A program made the translations under genes and the position numbers. 64,000 bases of DNA from contig NC_068366.1 in the NCBI RefSeq assembly GCF_020536995.1, positions 26,733,137 to 26,797,136 on the forward strand, in the 5' to 3' direction. Below, one piece after another: positions 22,600 through 34,573 of the stretch. Position 1 is the first letter of the stretch. Each line of letters opens with the position of its first letter. The notes beneath the pieces are model-generated. The model was not told the DNA's origin. It worked only from the letters and a program-made list of their open reading frames with translations, and made no database searches. Source of the DNA: Dreissena polymorpha. Lineage: Eukaryota > Mollusca > Bivalvia > Myida > Dreissenidae.

Positions 22600-23680
22600 C
22601 TCGCACAGGGAAGAGGTGATGGTCATTGCGATGGGGCTGATGCTGATTCGAAGGAAGTGGTGATTATAATATATTGCTGCTGATAATTTCGGTGGTAGTG
22701 ATGCTTACGTCGAGTATGATGAGTTGTGATTTGAACGGTGGGTGTTGCTCATACCGGATGTGTTTACTCTGATATCTGTTAGCAATAATGTTCAAACATG
22801 TTATACAAGATAATGCTAATATACTTTTTTGACCTTGTGGTTTCCTTTTGATTAAACAAGGGTTAATATGTATTTGTTTCTTTGGTTGTTTGTGACAGGT
22901 GTTTATAAAAAAAACAACACAGAATAGTTATGAATAGGGATGAGTTGCACAAAGTGGGTAGAATGCATACTGGACTTGTTTATGAAAGTTTAATGTGTTT
23001 CCATTTTTGTTCAAATATATGAAGTGTATCATTGTTTAGGGCAATTTCTTTTTCAATTTGAATCTTCAGTTTTAAATAATTGATAATTGATATCGTTAAT
23101 TCTTATGCATATGGAAGTCGTTGCGATATTGATGTAGTTGCGAATTTGGCTGATAGTGATCATGCTGATGATTTCGGTGGTGGTGATGCAGGAGTCAGTG
23201 AGGTTATGATTAAACCGATGGTGGTGATGCTGTTGGCAATGGGCAATCGGTGGTGGTGATAATACAGCAGGTGTTTTGCTGCTGATGTCGATGGTGCTAA
23301 TGCTGATACCGGTTATTATTAAAAGTTCGTGGTAGTGTTCCTGATGCCGGTGATGGTTTGCTAACTATATTGTTGAAGTTGTTTATTTTAAGATGGTAAT
23401 GTGGATATCAACGATTGCGACCCTGGTTCTGATAGCGTTGTCATTGTCAATAATACAAGAGATGCTGCGTATCATCGTGTTTATTATTATTGTGTTGCTG
23501 TGGAGTCGATGCTGGTGGTTCTGGGTGTGATTTTTGTTATGTGAGTTATGATTAACTAGTGACTGTTTAATGGTAATTGTTATTGACTCTGGTAATAATG
23601 CTTCTTTGTAAGTTGGTGATGTTGCCGATTTCGGTCTTACTTCTACAGAGGAGATTGTTTGTGTAGCTTTGATGATGAAA
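22600..23680. repeat. Degenerate GATGGT/GATGCTG-rich tract
   Basis: About 1.1 kb is rich in 'ggtggtgatgctgat'-like words on the plus strand with no strict period. It is probably an old trinucleotide/hexanucleotide satellite. It stays without long open frames. Confidence 0.5.
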
Positions 23681-24129
23681 TTACTTATACTTAAAATGCA
23701 TGGTTAGTTCGATGAATATTGTTCAAGAAATAATTATTTTTAATAGGAGAACGGTTGTCATATAAGCATATGATAGCATATGCAATATTAAACCATTGTA
23801 GCTGAAAATGTCAAAATATATACATATCAAATTAATAATAAAAATCAGGTTTGTGTGCATCGCTTAGTTTAACGACTACCAAAACGGAGATCGAAACTAA
23901 TATGATGCCCTGTAATATATATATACAATTCGAATATAAAAATATACACTTTTCCGTGCATTGAATGTGAAACAAGTAACTCAAGACGAGCAATCACGCA
24001 CGATGCTCTATGAAAAAAACGTAATTATGATGACGGTTTAGAGAGGTATTAATCTGGCGCAACTATAGGAGGTGTACGTCAAGGTGGCCGATATCTTCCT
24101 TTTTGTTCAATGCACATATCTTGTTCTTG

Positions 24130-24610
24130 AGTTAAAGTTACATTTACAACACGAGTATCACCACCATAATCATCGCGATTATAACATCTGTCATCACCAC
24201 GAAAACAGCTTTAATTTGCCAACGCCACAATCACAACTATTTTCACGTCCCTCGTTACTATGACTATCACCTCCATCACTACCATGAATACCACATGAGT
24301 CACTTCGACAATCGACAAGACAACTTGTCCTTCACCACGACTTTCAATTTTATCATTGCGACGACCATCAACTACAAAACCACAATCAACTTATAATAAC
24401 AGTAAATGTCAAATTATTCACCATGAATCTCAACTTCATCAACGTTATGCATATCAACTACATAATCACTATAAAGTCATATTCATAATAATGACTATCA
24501 ACTCTATTATCAAGATAACTAAATTCATAGGAATGTCACATCCATCGCCATATCTTCTCAAACTCCATTATTATCCTGACTATAACCAACTCTATCACAA
24601 TATTTGAAAA
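24130..24610. repeat. Degenerate ATCACC-rich tract, opposite orientation to 22600-23680
   Basis: The words 'atcaccaccataatcatc', 'ctatcacctccatcactacc' and 'caactctatcac' dominate. In composition this is the reverse complement of the tract at 22600-23680, so the two could be arms of an old inverted satellite about 500 bp apart. Confidence 0.45.
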
Positions 24611-25089
24611 TTCGGATTTTCTTCTTAGAATCTCACGCATAGTAAATGAACATTTCACATTATTTTAGTAAGGACTATCTCTTGGTATATACGTTTTTTC
24701 ACTTAAAAATGTGTTTTGCAAACAACATGTAACAAAAATTCATTAAATAAGTTTTTCCTCAATTTTAGGAATTCGTCAATTTTAATTGGGCGTTCGCGTT
24801 CATATATCCCGTTGCATGAATCTTCAAATTAGCTTGGCAAAAGGTTGATCTAATACAACTACAATGCGATTTTTGACATTGGATAATAATAGTTGTGTAC
24901 CTATAGTATATTCCATACAACAAAATAACAAAAGACAAAGTAATTAATTGCCAACATGCACATAAGAATTTAAACGAATTCATATTGATAATTAAGGCGG
25001 GGAGGGTATCAGGTGACTTAATCATTATTTGGTCGGTCGGTACTATTCGCATATATATTAGCCTTACGATAAAGGCAAGTCTTTTTGAC

Positions 25090-26060
25090 TTTGTTAAACA
25101 CGAAAGTTAACAATCATAATATTGTATGAATGGTGATGAGCAATCAGACGGCACATGACTTTCTCAGCGTGGTAGCTAGGCGTGTAACTACAAGAAAGTG
25201 TTAGTCCCTAGTCAAGTACGTTTGTACTTCTCTAGTACGTTTTGGTCAATTATATATATATATGCTCTATGTACGTTAAAAAGTTAATAAAACACTAAAT
25301 TGGACTAATGGTCACATTAACAAATTAAAACAGCTGTTGTGTCCTCTACAAGCACCGGATTTTCCTTTAACCGGGATACACGTGTTTTGGAGTGTTGGCC
25401 TCTAAAAAATGGACATACAACAAGCATAATTGGATGATGAATTCAGGTAGCTTGTTACTGTATCAGTGTAGTAGCGCTTTGCGTACTCCAAAATCAAGTA
25501 TTGGTCAATAGTACTGGAAACATGTGTCTTGTTATTTGGGCCACTGGAACGTTTGCAGTAAACATCACAATATAAAAAAAAAACGTTTATTGGACAATGA
25601 GCACGTGCAGCGCGGTAGCTTTTTGTAACCTGTACAATCTCGCATAAGTCCATAGTCCATGAAAACTCTCGTGTGATACTTTTCGAAACTGAAAAATAAG
25701 TCCCCACCGTTATAAATTTATAATGCCGCCTTAAGTCAATTAAATTATTCGGATAATACTATTTTTTGGGACTTTTGTCCACTTACAAATGGTCAACGTA
25801 CGTTACGAAACGCACATAAGCACTAAATATTTGATGAATGGTCACTTGCAGTAAACGGCCAATGACTAAAGCAGCGTGAAAAGGTGCGTGTAAAGTAAAC
25901 AAGCAGTCGTTAATTCGTTGTCAGGATTTTTTTGGCAGACATTGGATACTGAAACACGGGCAATGAGCGTTAGAGAGATAATAAAAAATCACAAATTCAG
26001 ATGAATGGTTAGGCACACGTGTCGTGTGTGACTTGGTACACTGTATTTGGGTTATGCATA
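25090..26060. repeat. Old satellite block, left part (about 200-bp unit)
   Basis: Diverged units contain 'gatgaatggtcac', 'cagcgtg', 'catagtccatgaaaactct', 'gacttttgtccactta' and 'acgtacgttac'. The same units in the same order occur at 30380-32040. For example, 25850-26030 matches 31800-32010 closely in layout ('gccaatgactaaagcagcgtg' against 'gccagtgactatttagcagcgtg'). No coding capacity is seen. Confidence 0.6.
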
Positions 26061-26139
26061 TGAATGAGTATCTTTAACATAGATAAATGTTCTTTCAAAT
26101 ATGATGGACACTTGTCTTAACAAATTTCTAGTACATGGC

Positions 26140-26366
26140 TCTGTCTTAATTGCTTATTTCTATTCTATGTCATGCCACCAGCACAAAAGACCACAATGGA
26201 AATATGGGTTTACTCATTTTTTGTGTATCCATGGTGTTGGTGTGTATGTCATGGTATATTTATTTTCATGTATGTGATATTTTTTTATATATTGTACATG
26301 TTGTAAATGCCCATGTGTGCATTCCCTGCTGAAATAAATCTATCTTAATCTATCTATCTATTCTCA
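26140..26366 (+). mobile_element. LINE 3' end, truncated
   Basis: The 3' UTR-like sequence ends 'gctgaaataaatctatctta' followed by 'atctatctatcta'. A polyadenylation-like 'aaataaa' just before a short 3' microsatellite tail is typical of CR1/L2-type LINE ends in invertebrates. It has no RT sequence and is opposite in strand to the larger LINE that follows. Confidence 0.45.
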
Positions 26367-26904
26367 ACATTTAGCAATGACATATCTGACAGGTTACATT
26401 GATTACTACTATCTCTAGGACCCATAAATAAATCTAACAATTTTATTTTGACATATCCGTAATTTATCTTTTAGACTTTTATTTAAACTTGGATACCAGG
26501 AGAAATAAGCATAATCAATGTGACACTGAATCAAGGCAGAACATAAGTATTTTCTAATTCTTGTATCTTAAGACTTTGCATTTCTATACATAAATTTAAG
26601 ACGAGAGTTTAACTTTACTAACAATGTTGTTTACAATATTTTCACCGGATAATGTGTTATCAAAACTAACACCCATATTTTTACAGCAGTCGTGGGTTCG
26701 ATTGTATGCCAGGTACATTCAATTTTAAAATCTTTCAGTTGTTTTAACTTTCTCTTTGATCCATATACAATACATTCAGTCTTCCCTAAATGTAGATATA
26801 ATTTATTGTCCACTAATCAGTCTGAACAAGAAACCATTACCCTACTTAATTTTTCAGAGATAAGAGATAACATTTGGGTCTTTATGAGCATACCAGATAG
26901 CACT

Positions 26905-28265
26905 ATCATCAGCATATAAGATTAATTTAAAATCAGGGTCAACTCATAATCATATCATGGACATAGCATAAAAATAGAAGTGGTCCCTGAATACTACATT
27001 GCGGTACACCGCATATAACAGGTTATAATTCAGAAAGAACATTGATTGTAATTCATGCAATAAATGATTATCTACTAAATACTTCTCAAGCTGTGTATAA
27101 ATAGCTTTTTCCAAAATTGTTGAGGCAATACTTAGAATGCTTACTGGTCTATAGTTTCCAACATCAAGATTGTTATTTTTCTTATACAATGGTTTCAATC
27201 TTGCTTCTTTCATATTACCAGGTACACAGTTTTCAGAAAAATACATATTTACAATAAAAGTCTTTTCATAAAACTAGCTGAATCCTTTAACAATCTGGCA
27301 GGAATTTCATCTAGACAAGTGCTTTTAGAAGTTTTTAGGTTTTTTTAGTTCTTTAAAAATAAAACAATCAGATACATGTTTAAAGACAAATTTGCTATTA
27401 CTAACATTTCTATTTATGTAAAAATCTAACAAGGCATGAGATTCTAAATCAAATAATTTAGAATGGGTAGGTAACTTTTTAACAAGCTTTGATGCAACTG
27501 TAGTAAAAAAAATGTTAAAATAAGAGGCTACCTTTTTAGGACTGTGGCAGTTTTCACCTTCAATATTTAGTACAATATTATCATTTCCAGCTTTACCAAA
27601 TTTATATCCAAGTTGTTTCAGTTGCTGCCAAATACTTTTGGGCTTATCCCTGTTTTCAGCAATCTGATCAGAAAAATAAGTTGATTTTGAACGTTGAAGT
27701 ATTAACTTTTCTCTGTACACTATTTTTATATCTACAATTCATAGAGTAGTCATCATGAAATCCTTCTTTATTAAACTTATACAAGTATGAGTCTTTAAAT
27801 GTTATCATATGTAAAATCTCAGCTGACATCCAAGGTTCAGTCCTTGAGTCTAATTTCTTTAACAGGTGCAACTGAATTTAAAACTGACATGAACATATCT
27901 TTAAACGCTATCCATGCATATTTAACGTTTTCAGCATTAAACATTTACTCCAATCAGCATTTTGTAGTTATTCAATAAATAATTCTGTAGTATAATTTTA
28001 GTACATATAACTGTAGAAAATGGTGTGTATTAAAAGTATGTTTGGAAATCTTTCTTGTACAAAAAGTCATAAAATGATCACTTAACCCAACATCGATAAC
28101 ACCAAATTGACTTAGCCCATCTTTAGTGCCAGTAAAAATATGGTCAATGATAATACTTGATGTGGTATTGATTGTAGTTGCTTCACTAATAATTTGTTGA
28201 AGATAAAAAATTCTTAAACTATTAAAATAAGCTTTAAAAAAGAGCGGGGTTTCTGTTTGAAACAA
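26905..28265 (-). pseudogene. LINE endonuclease and reverse transcriptase remnants
   Basis: Separate frames carry the C-terminal endonuclease block (TTSSIIIDHIFTGT, GVIDVGLSDHF), the connector (QRSKSTYFSDQIAENRDKPK, SIWQQLKQLG, FNIFFTTVASKL) and the RT fingers and palm (NYRPVSILSIASTILEKAI, then YADD). The pieces are separated by stops and frame changes and cannot make an active enzyme as they stand. Confidence 0.8.
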
Positions 28266-28582
28266 ATATTAGAATCACATAACAGATATGTTTCACAATC
28301 GGACCTTAGGTTTTGGTGGCCAATAAAATGTACCAACAAGTATAGGTTTAGTTTTGGGTAAAAGAAGTTCCATAAAAACATATTCATCATTTAAAATATT
28401 TAAATCATATCTGATACTAAAAGCTAGATCATTCCTGACATAACAACAAACTCCACCTCCATGTCTATCTCTATCCCGTCTAACAACAGTAAAGTTATCA
28501 ATATGTATCTCAGCGTTTTTACCGAACTATCCAACCATGTCTCTGAGAGACAGATTACAACTGCTCTAGTTTTAATAGCATA

Positions 28583-29098
28583 TCAGTTTGAGTTCAGATA
28601 ATTTAGGTAAAATCTCATTTTAAAATGACTCAAACGGAGTCCTTTTTTAATACAACACTGAATATGTTCATCGGATGTACTCGATGGAATCTGTGGCGCG
28701 GGTGTAGATGGATCGACCTCGGTGGATGAGACGTCTGTGGGTAGTGATAGACACGGGGAGGCTGTTGGAACTTCAGGGATGGAGTCACAAAGGGGATACT
28801 TGTACGAGAGTCGTACCGTAGAGTGTTTATGTTTCTGATATAGATCGTCGTTTACTTTCGAGCATTTCTTGTGAACCCAATGATTACATAGTTCACAAAA
28901 TAAATCTCTTACACATACCGCATGAAAGATCACTGTCCCGTGGATCTGACTGGTTATTGTAAGAAACAAGATTTGCAAACATGGAGGTCCTGGGTTCATA
29001 GCGTTGTCACCACTAGTGATTAAGATAAACAATATACGATGTTTCTTCTGCTTGAATTCAAGAGGTATCGACAGAGGCTGAGCTCTGGAATGATTCAT
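28583..29098 (-). pseudogene. LINE ORF1-type region: 2A-like motif plus PHD-like zinc finger
   Basis: The 171-codon frame starts MNHSRAQPLS. Residues 30-38 read GDNAMNPGP, close to the 2A ribosome-skipping consensus DxExNPGP but with the conserved Glu replaced by Ala. A finger follows: CELCNHWVHKKCSKV, the second half of a PHD finger, then a Ser/Pro/Thr-rich linker. In related CR1 elements this part precedes the endonuclease. The protein ends at the frame stop before the endonuclease, so it is no longer one polyprotein. Confidence 0.65.
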
Positions 29099-29139
29099 AT
29101 GGTAAAATATTGCTGTACAATCGTCAGTAAAAGCATTTC

Positions 29140-29282
29140 TGGAGATTGTAAAACTATATGACGTTGTATGAAGAATGTCTATCGGCAGAGTATTTCACGA
29201 CGACAATGATCTGGAGATTGTAAAACTATATGACGTTGTCTGAGAATTTCTATCGGCAGAGTATTTCACGACGACGATGATC
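29140..29282. repeat. Two 72-bp tandem units upstream of the LINE
   Basis: 'ctggagattgtaaaactata' through 'ttcacgacgac(a/g)atgat' occurs twice in a row with few differences. It lies just beyond the presumed 5' end of the LINE ORF. Repeated 5' UTR promoter units are known in some LINEs; that reading is an inference. Confidence 0.6.
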
Positions 29283-30379
29283 GATGATCACAATGTTCAT
29301 TTCTCACACAAGTTGTTAAATCACGACTGATTCAGCTGTCATTGATCGCAACTTTAAGTTTACAAAACATTTCATTCATAACCTTACTAAAATGCAATCC
29401 CTAGTCAATAATTGATACTATTGATTGAGTTTTCATAAGTAAGTGTTGAACAATAACAGTCAATTTTACAAGTACGACGGTGCAAATGTCAATAAATAAA
29501 CTTACGTGTAATGAATCAATCGGCATAATACAAATTATGTGTTCTTAAAATGTTATAACTTTCTTTAATTTAAATATGCGCCACATTTGGACAGAAAAAT
29601 CACTGTTTAAAAGGTATACACGACATTTTTTTGAACAAGTCTTCAACGCACGAATAAAATGCAATCACAGAATCCTAGGTGAGAGGAAGATTCATGGGTG
29701 CAATTAGTTTTTCTATTATCAAGTTTGCGACCTTGAATCTATTCATCAATAAAATTACTATAATATAACATGGTCTGCGTCGAAAAACGGATACAGAATA
29801 GAACTCGTGCAAAATCGCCTTATAATTCAAACTTCTGCAAAAATGACTCTATCGAAAATCCCCGAATCAGCGTGGAACCGACAATGTACTACCACGAGTC
29901 ACAGGCGCGGTGCAATCGATGACGGAGTTAACTTTCTCGACAATCATACAATGTCCTATTCCACCACTGACTAAACGAAAGCGGCCGAGGCATGCCCAAT
30001 GTTCAGCCATCCGGAAAATCGAATCCAAATAGTGTGATTTTAACCATTTAAAGGACTTTACTACTTTCTTGCTTTAGCACTGGCCCTACAAGAGAAAGTC
30101 AGCTTAAAGTCTGATTAGGATTCGTACACAGATTGTCGCCTACGTGCGCCAGAAACACAATGCAATTATATGCATAACTGTCTTTTCGATCATTCAGCAT
30201 GGGCAGTAAAATGTCCGAAATAAACAGTGGAATATGATGCAGAAATTAAAGACGCATGTCACTGTAACGGCATTGTAAGGTACGTATTGGCGTCTTTGAA
30301 AAGCTGTTCGAGAACGTCGATACATGAATAAATATGGTAGCTGTACGTTACTGTGTAAATCAAAGCGTTAAATGCTGAA

Positions 30380-32040
30380 TAGACGGATGGACACGTTAAC
30401 GCGATGCATTTGAGCCGTACATGACTTAACTAGGTTGGAATGTTGTGTATGCTATAAGGAGGCATAAGGCCAAAGTCCTGGAAACCTCTTGTTTGGGAAA
30501 TTTTGACACCGAAATATGGGCATTATAAGTTTAACAGCCAGTCAATACGATAACGCTCAATTGGATGGACGACAACGTGTTTAACGTGAACTGAGACATC
30601 CGGTTAAATCAAACAGTATTCCGTAGACTGGAACAATCTGGTGTTTGTGACCATAGTACAATAAAACATAGGAGTAAATAGGATAGATATAAATAAAACA
30701 CTAGAAATTAATTTAAAAAAAGAACATCAATCAGATGAATGCTTACGCGCACGTTATGACTTTAGACGGCACCTGGCCATACCAACTTGTAAGGAGAGAG
30801 TTTACACTTAAAGCCTGTATTAGGCCATAGTCTGGTAAGAGTCTTGTTCGGGACAAATGGTCACTCGAATATTGGCACTGTACGTTGAGCAGTTAATACC
30901 AGGCCGCTACCTTGGCTGATCACGTGTCCAATGTGTAAGGAGATGGTACGTGACAATATCAGCTAATAATGGCAGCTAATTGTGAATTGATAATGCGAAA
31001 GTACGTAGTCCGGGAAAACTCTCATTCGAGACTATTGGTCACTCATACTAGGGCACTGTACGTTGTTAATTTATGCAAACGCTTAGTTCGATGAATGGTC
31101 ACGGTAGGTGACTCTAACTGTTGTGTTGAATATTTTGGCCTCATAAACTAGGCAAATAACATTAATAATTTAATGCAAACGATATAGTTGCTGAATGGCC
31201 AGGTGCATGTGACGTATTTAAACGGAACGTGAATTTATAAAAGGTGTGTGCGTAATCTACAAGTACGTGTTATTCCATAGTCCGGAAAACTTGTTTGGGA
31301 ATTTTGTTTCTCAAACTTGGTCGCTGCTAGTAAAGTTCAGTGTTAATATAAGAGCTGCAAGCAAATCCGTTGAATGGATGTATTTATGGTCACGTGCAAG
31401 CGCTGTACTTAGACGACATATGACCATATGGGTTAGGTGCATGCTTGTGTAAACTCAAAGAACGTTTCAGACAAAAGTCTTGAAAAACATTTGAATGATT
31501 CTTTGACACTGATACATTTAACATTATTACTAAATTCGATTAACGATCACGTGTCCAAGATGTATTAAGACTACATGTAACCATATCAGTTGGAAAGGTC
31601 GTTGTGTTTTCTTAACGGACGTAGTAGCCCACAGTTCGGAAAAACTCGTTTTAAGGGACTTTGTGCACTGCAACATGGGCACTGTTCTTTATAGTTGATA
31701 TATAGTCTATGCATAAATGCAACTGATTAATCGTTGAATAATCTATTGTTTAAGACGTTTGTCCACTGGAACAAGGCCACCGTACGCTACAAAGCTAATA
31801 TACCTGAAAAAATCGATGAATGGCCACTAGCGCTATACGGCCAGTGACTATTTAGCAGCGTGCAGCATTGTGTATTATTTAAGCACGTGTTTGTTATTGT
31901 CCGGATTTTGTTTCTAGTGACATTTTGACACTGACACTTGGGCACTGAACGTTAAAAGATTAAATGAAAATACTTAATTGGATGAATGGGTGGGTGCACT
32001 TGTCGGTTATGAGTTGACACTTTATTGCGGATACGATTCG
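30380..32040. repeat. Old satellite block, right part (about 200-bp unit)
   Basis: At least seven diverged units contain 'gaatggtcacgtgcaagcg', 'cacgtg(t)', 'ccatagtccggaaaactt', 'gggcactgtacgtt' and 'gcaaacgcttagttcgatga'. It is the same family as 25090-26060; together they bracket the LINE. An E-box-like CACGTG recurs in several units. No coding frame is seen. Confidence 0.65.
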
Positions 32041-32540
32041 ATGTTTTTAAAGTAACCGAAAATGGACTGACTACACAAGATGTATAATTGTTGTTAAGAT
32101 AATATTCCCATAATGATGAACATTACCGATACCATTCTAGATATGTGTTTCTTCATTTTCAAACATAAAATAAGAATACCTGCTTTATTTGCAATGACTT
32201 AGTAACATGTTTGGATAATCTATATCATATATTATTAAGTTGAGTAAATATCACAAGACTTATGGATAATTATGCTCCAGAATGTCATTTATTATTACGG
32301 ATATATTAGAATGGTACATACAAAGCCTAGAAGACATTGTCAAAAGTATAATATAAAACTACGTACATAATATAGTTAATATACAAAAACAATACTTAAA
32401 CACACAGTGAACACACAATATTTTTTGCAGACAAAAATGTTGTTGTGAGGATATCTTCCAGGCAAACTTCATATGAGCATACCTTGCCTCCAATGTAAAG
32501 TGAGGAAGGTCATTTTAAAGCCTTTTTCAGTGTCTTCTCT

Positions 32541-33010
32541 CTAGCGATTGTTCTGTTTCGGAGATCTTGTTGTCGGTTTCAGTAGCAGCTCATCAAAATG
32601 TATAGGGCAATGCAAGGAAGTGGTGGAATGCGTCGGAATTTCTCTCCTGAGTTGCAGCATGGGTGGATCATACACACCAAGGTGGGGTCTTCTCTCATAA
32701 GCTCCAGCATGCGTGGATCGTACAAACCAAGGGGGGGGGGGGGTCTTCTTAGGATCCACGACCTCACAAAATGGGTACGCTGCCTCCTTCCTAGTCTTTT
32801 CTTTCTCCATAAGTTTCACATTCTAGGTCTGACGATTGCTTTGATTTATAAAAAGGCAGGTCCCGTCTGGCTTCCTGGGCGACGTGACAAAAAACAAACC
32901 GTAAAATGTGTACTCCGTGAAGGCTTGATTTGCAATGGAGATTTCCAGAGGATGCTTGCTTTTGTTACAGTGAAGCGGCAGTTTGAAAGGGCATTTTGAA
33001 AAAGAACTGC
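32541..33010 (-). pseudogene. Coding-like stretch of unknown family with an internal YDP repeat
   Basis: On the minus strand, KEAAYPFCEVVDPKKTPPPP leads into a poly-C tract. In the next frame GLYDPRMLELMREDPTLV follows, then back in the first frame GVYDPPMLQLRREIPTHS and DELLLKPTTRSPKQNNR before a stop at 32541. The two YDP blocks are clearly related. Further upstream, PFKLPLHCNKSKHPLE may be an earlier part of the same gene. The frame changes around the C run could be read errors, a pseudogene, or missed introns. I do not recognise the family. Confidence 0.4.
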
Positions 33011-33119
33011 TCTTATAAACGGACGAATTCGCAACCTTTCTTTGTGAGTAACGTGTCGAAAGAAAAATATTAAACGATATAAGAAAAACTTGTAAAAGTA
33101 TTAACAAAAATACAATCAA

Positions 33120-34570
33120 GTCGATGATTAACCGGGCGAGTGCTACGTTTAATTCATTTATTTAAATAAAACTTCCGTAGATATACATGTTAATGAGTTG
33201 TATTACTGTTGAAACATAAAATTATTGTAGAATAAGTGTTAACAATTTCACACAATCACACTCATCGATAGTGTCCGAATGTTAGGAAAAAATATATTGC
33301 GTTCAAAACAAAAATCTACGCTGAAAAAATATAATATTGTAAGGAAAGTAAGTCGAAATTAAGTTAAAACCGTCCATTCGGCATTCTGAAGAATATCGTA
33401 AATACATGAACAATTGTAACTGTTGTTTATTTGTTTGAAGTGTAAAACGTTTCAATAAAAGTACCAAGTCCAAAAAAAGGTGATAATGGCTGCGTTTTGT
33501 CTATTTAATGTTGTTTTTTTACGTAATTGCTGAGTTCAAGATTTATAGGCGAGTAAATGCTGCATCGAGCTAGCATTTAATTGAGATTCTCGTAAACTAA
33601 ACTAAAGTAAATTAATAGTCTTCGGAAACATCGTGCTTAGCAGTTAAATGCTAGTTCCATTGAACATCTTACCGACCACTGTTATTGTATTGTTTAGTAA
33701 AATATAATCTCTATAAGTTAACGAAAGTAAACTAAATTGGTTATCAATTGCATTTTCATTAATAACGTATTTTTTCATATTACACAACTACTGTTTTCAA
33801 CGATGTGAAATGGAATTATTTGTAAGTTTTGCCAACGTAGTAATTTCACAAAACAACCGAAAAGGCATATAAAAAACTGAAAAGTGTATTGAAACACTTT
33901 TGAAATCAAATTTCAATATAGGTTGAACTTTCTACAATATGATTATTTTTTTTTAACTTTAAAAACTCATCAACAATTATATAAAATATAATATTGTTCA
34001 CTTTATTCTTTTCGGTGGATGTGACACGATACTTTGTAAAAACTCATCATTTTCACAATCTGTGACTCAACACAAAACACACACATAGCATAATATGCAT
34101 GTAAGCTATATTGAGTAAATTTATAAAAGCTTACACGCCCCATTTTAGATTAAGGAAATTTTTATTTTTGTCCTGCTGCATATTCATCCATCATTATTCA
34201 TCAAATTTTGTTTCGTTTACCTGTTAGCAAAATAATGTTAAAAGTATGGTAGTCGTAATTATGTCTGTATGTTTCACTAGAAAGTCGCTTTTCAACGGTA
34301 ATGATTTCGAAAAAAATGCAATTGTCATGATAAAGGGCAAATTATTAACATAAAAGAAATTTTTGTATTTTGTTCGTTTGATGAAATAAATAAAGGTTTC
34401 TAAAATACGGTAATTAGACAGAATAAGGAATACAGGGAAGATCAAGCCAAATTAATTTGACAACCTAACCTAAGGTTATTAAACATCTTGATTTGAATGG
34501 TGTACAATGTATCGTGTACCAATATGTATATTTAATTTATATTATGAAATAAAGCACAAATAGCTATGTT
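33120..34570. other. AT-rich intergenic DNA, nothing recognised
   Basis: Short stop-dense frames only. I see no exon borders with supporting coding sequence and no repeat end. Confidence 0.4.
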
Positions 34571-34573
34571 GAT

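Larger units (their letters stand above)
26370..29098 (-). mobile_element. CR1-like LINE, decayed, with EN, RT, PHD-like finger and 2A-like motif
   Basis: Reading right to left: a 2A-like motif and a Cys/His finger (29098-28583); an endonuclease with RRDRDRHGGGVCCYVRNDLA, GTFYWPP and IDVGLSDHF (28480-28050); and a linker with EPWMSAEILHMI (27830). The RT follows with KPLYKKNNNLDVGNYRPVSI (27180), GVPQCSIQGPLLFL (27000) and the catalytic YADD (26916-26905). The C-terminal RT tail is DNKLYLHLGKTECIVYGSKR then KYLCSALIQCHIDYA (26820-26450). Order and motifs fit CR1-clade LINEs, which in molluscs and echinoderms can carry N-terminal 2A sequences. Several stops and frame changes break every domain, and the stretch between ELQSMF and GVPQC, about 80 residues in intact relatives, is largely missing. 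It is dead. It is flanked on both sides by the same old satellite, so it probably inserted into it. Confidence 0.85.
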
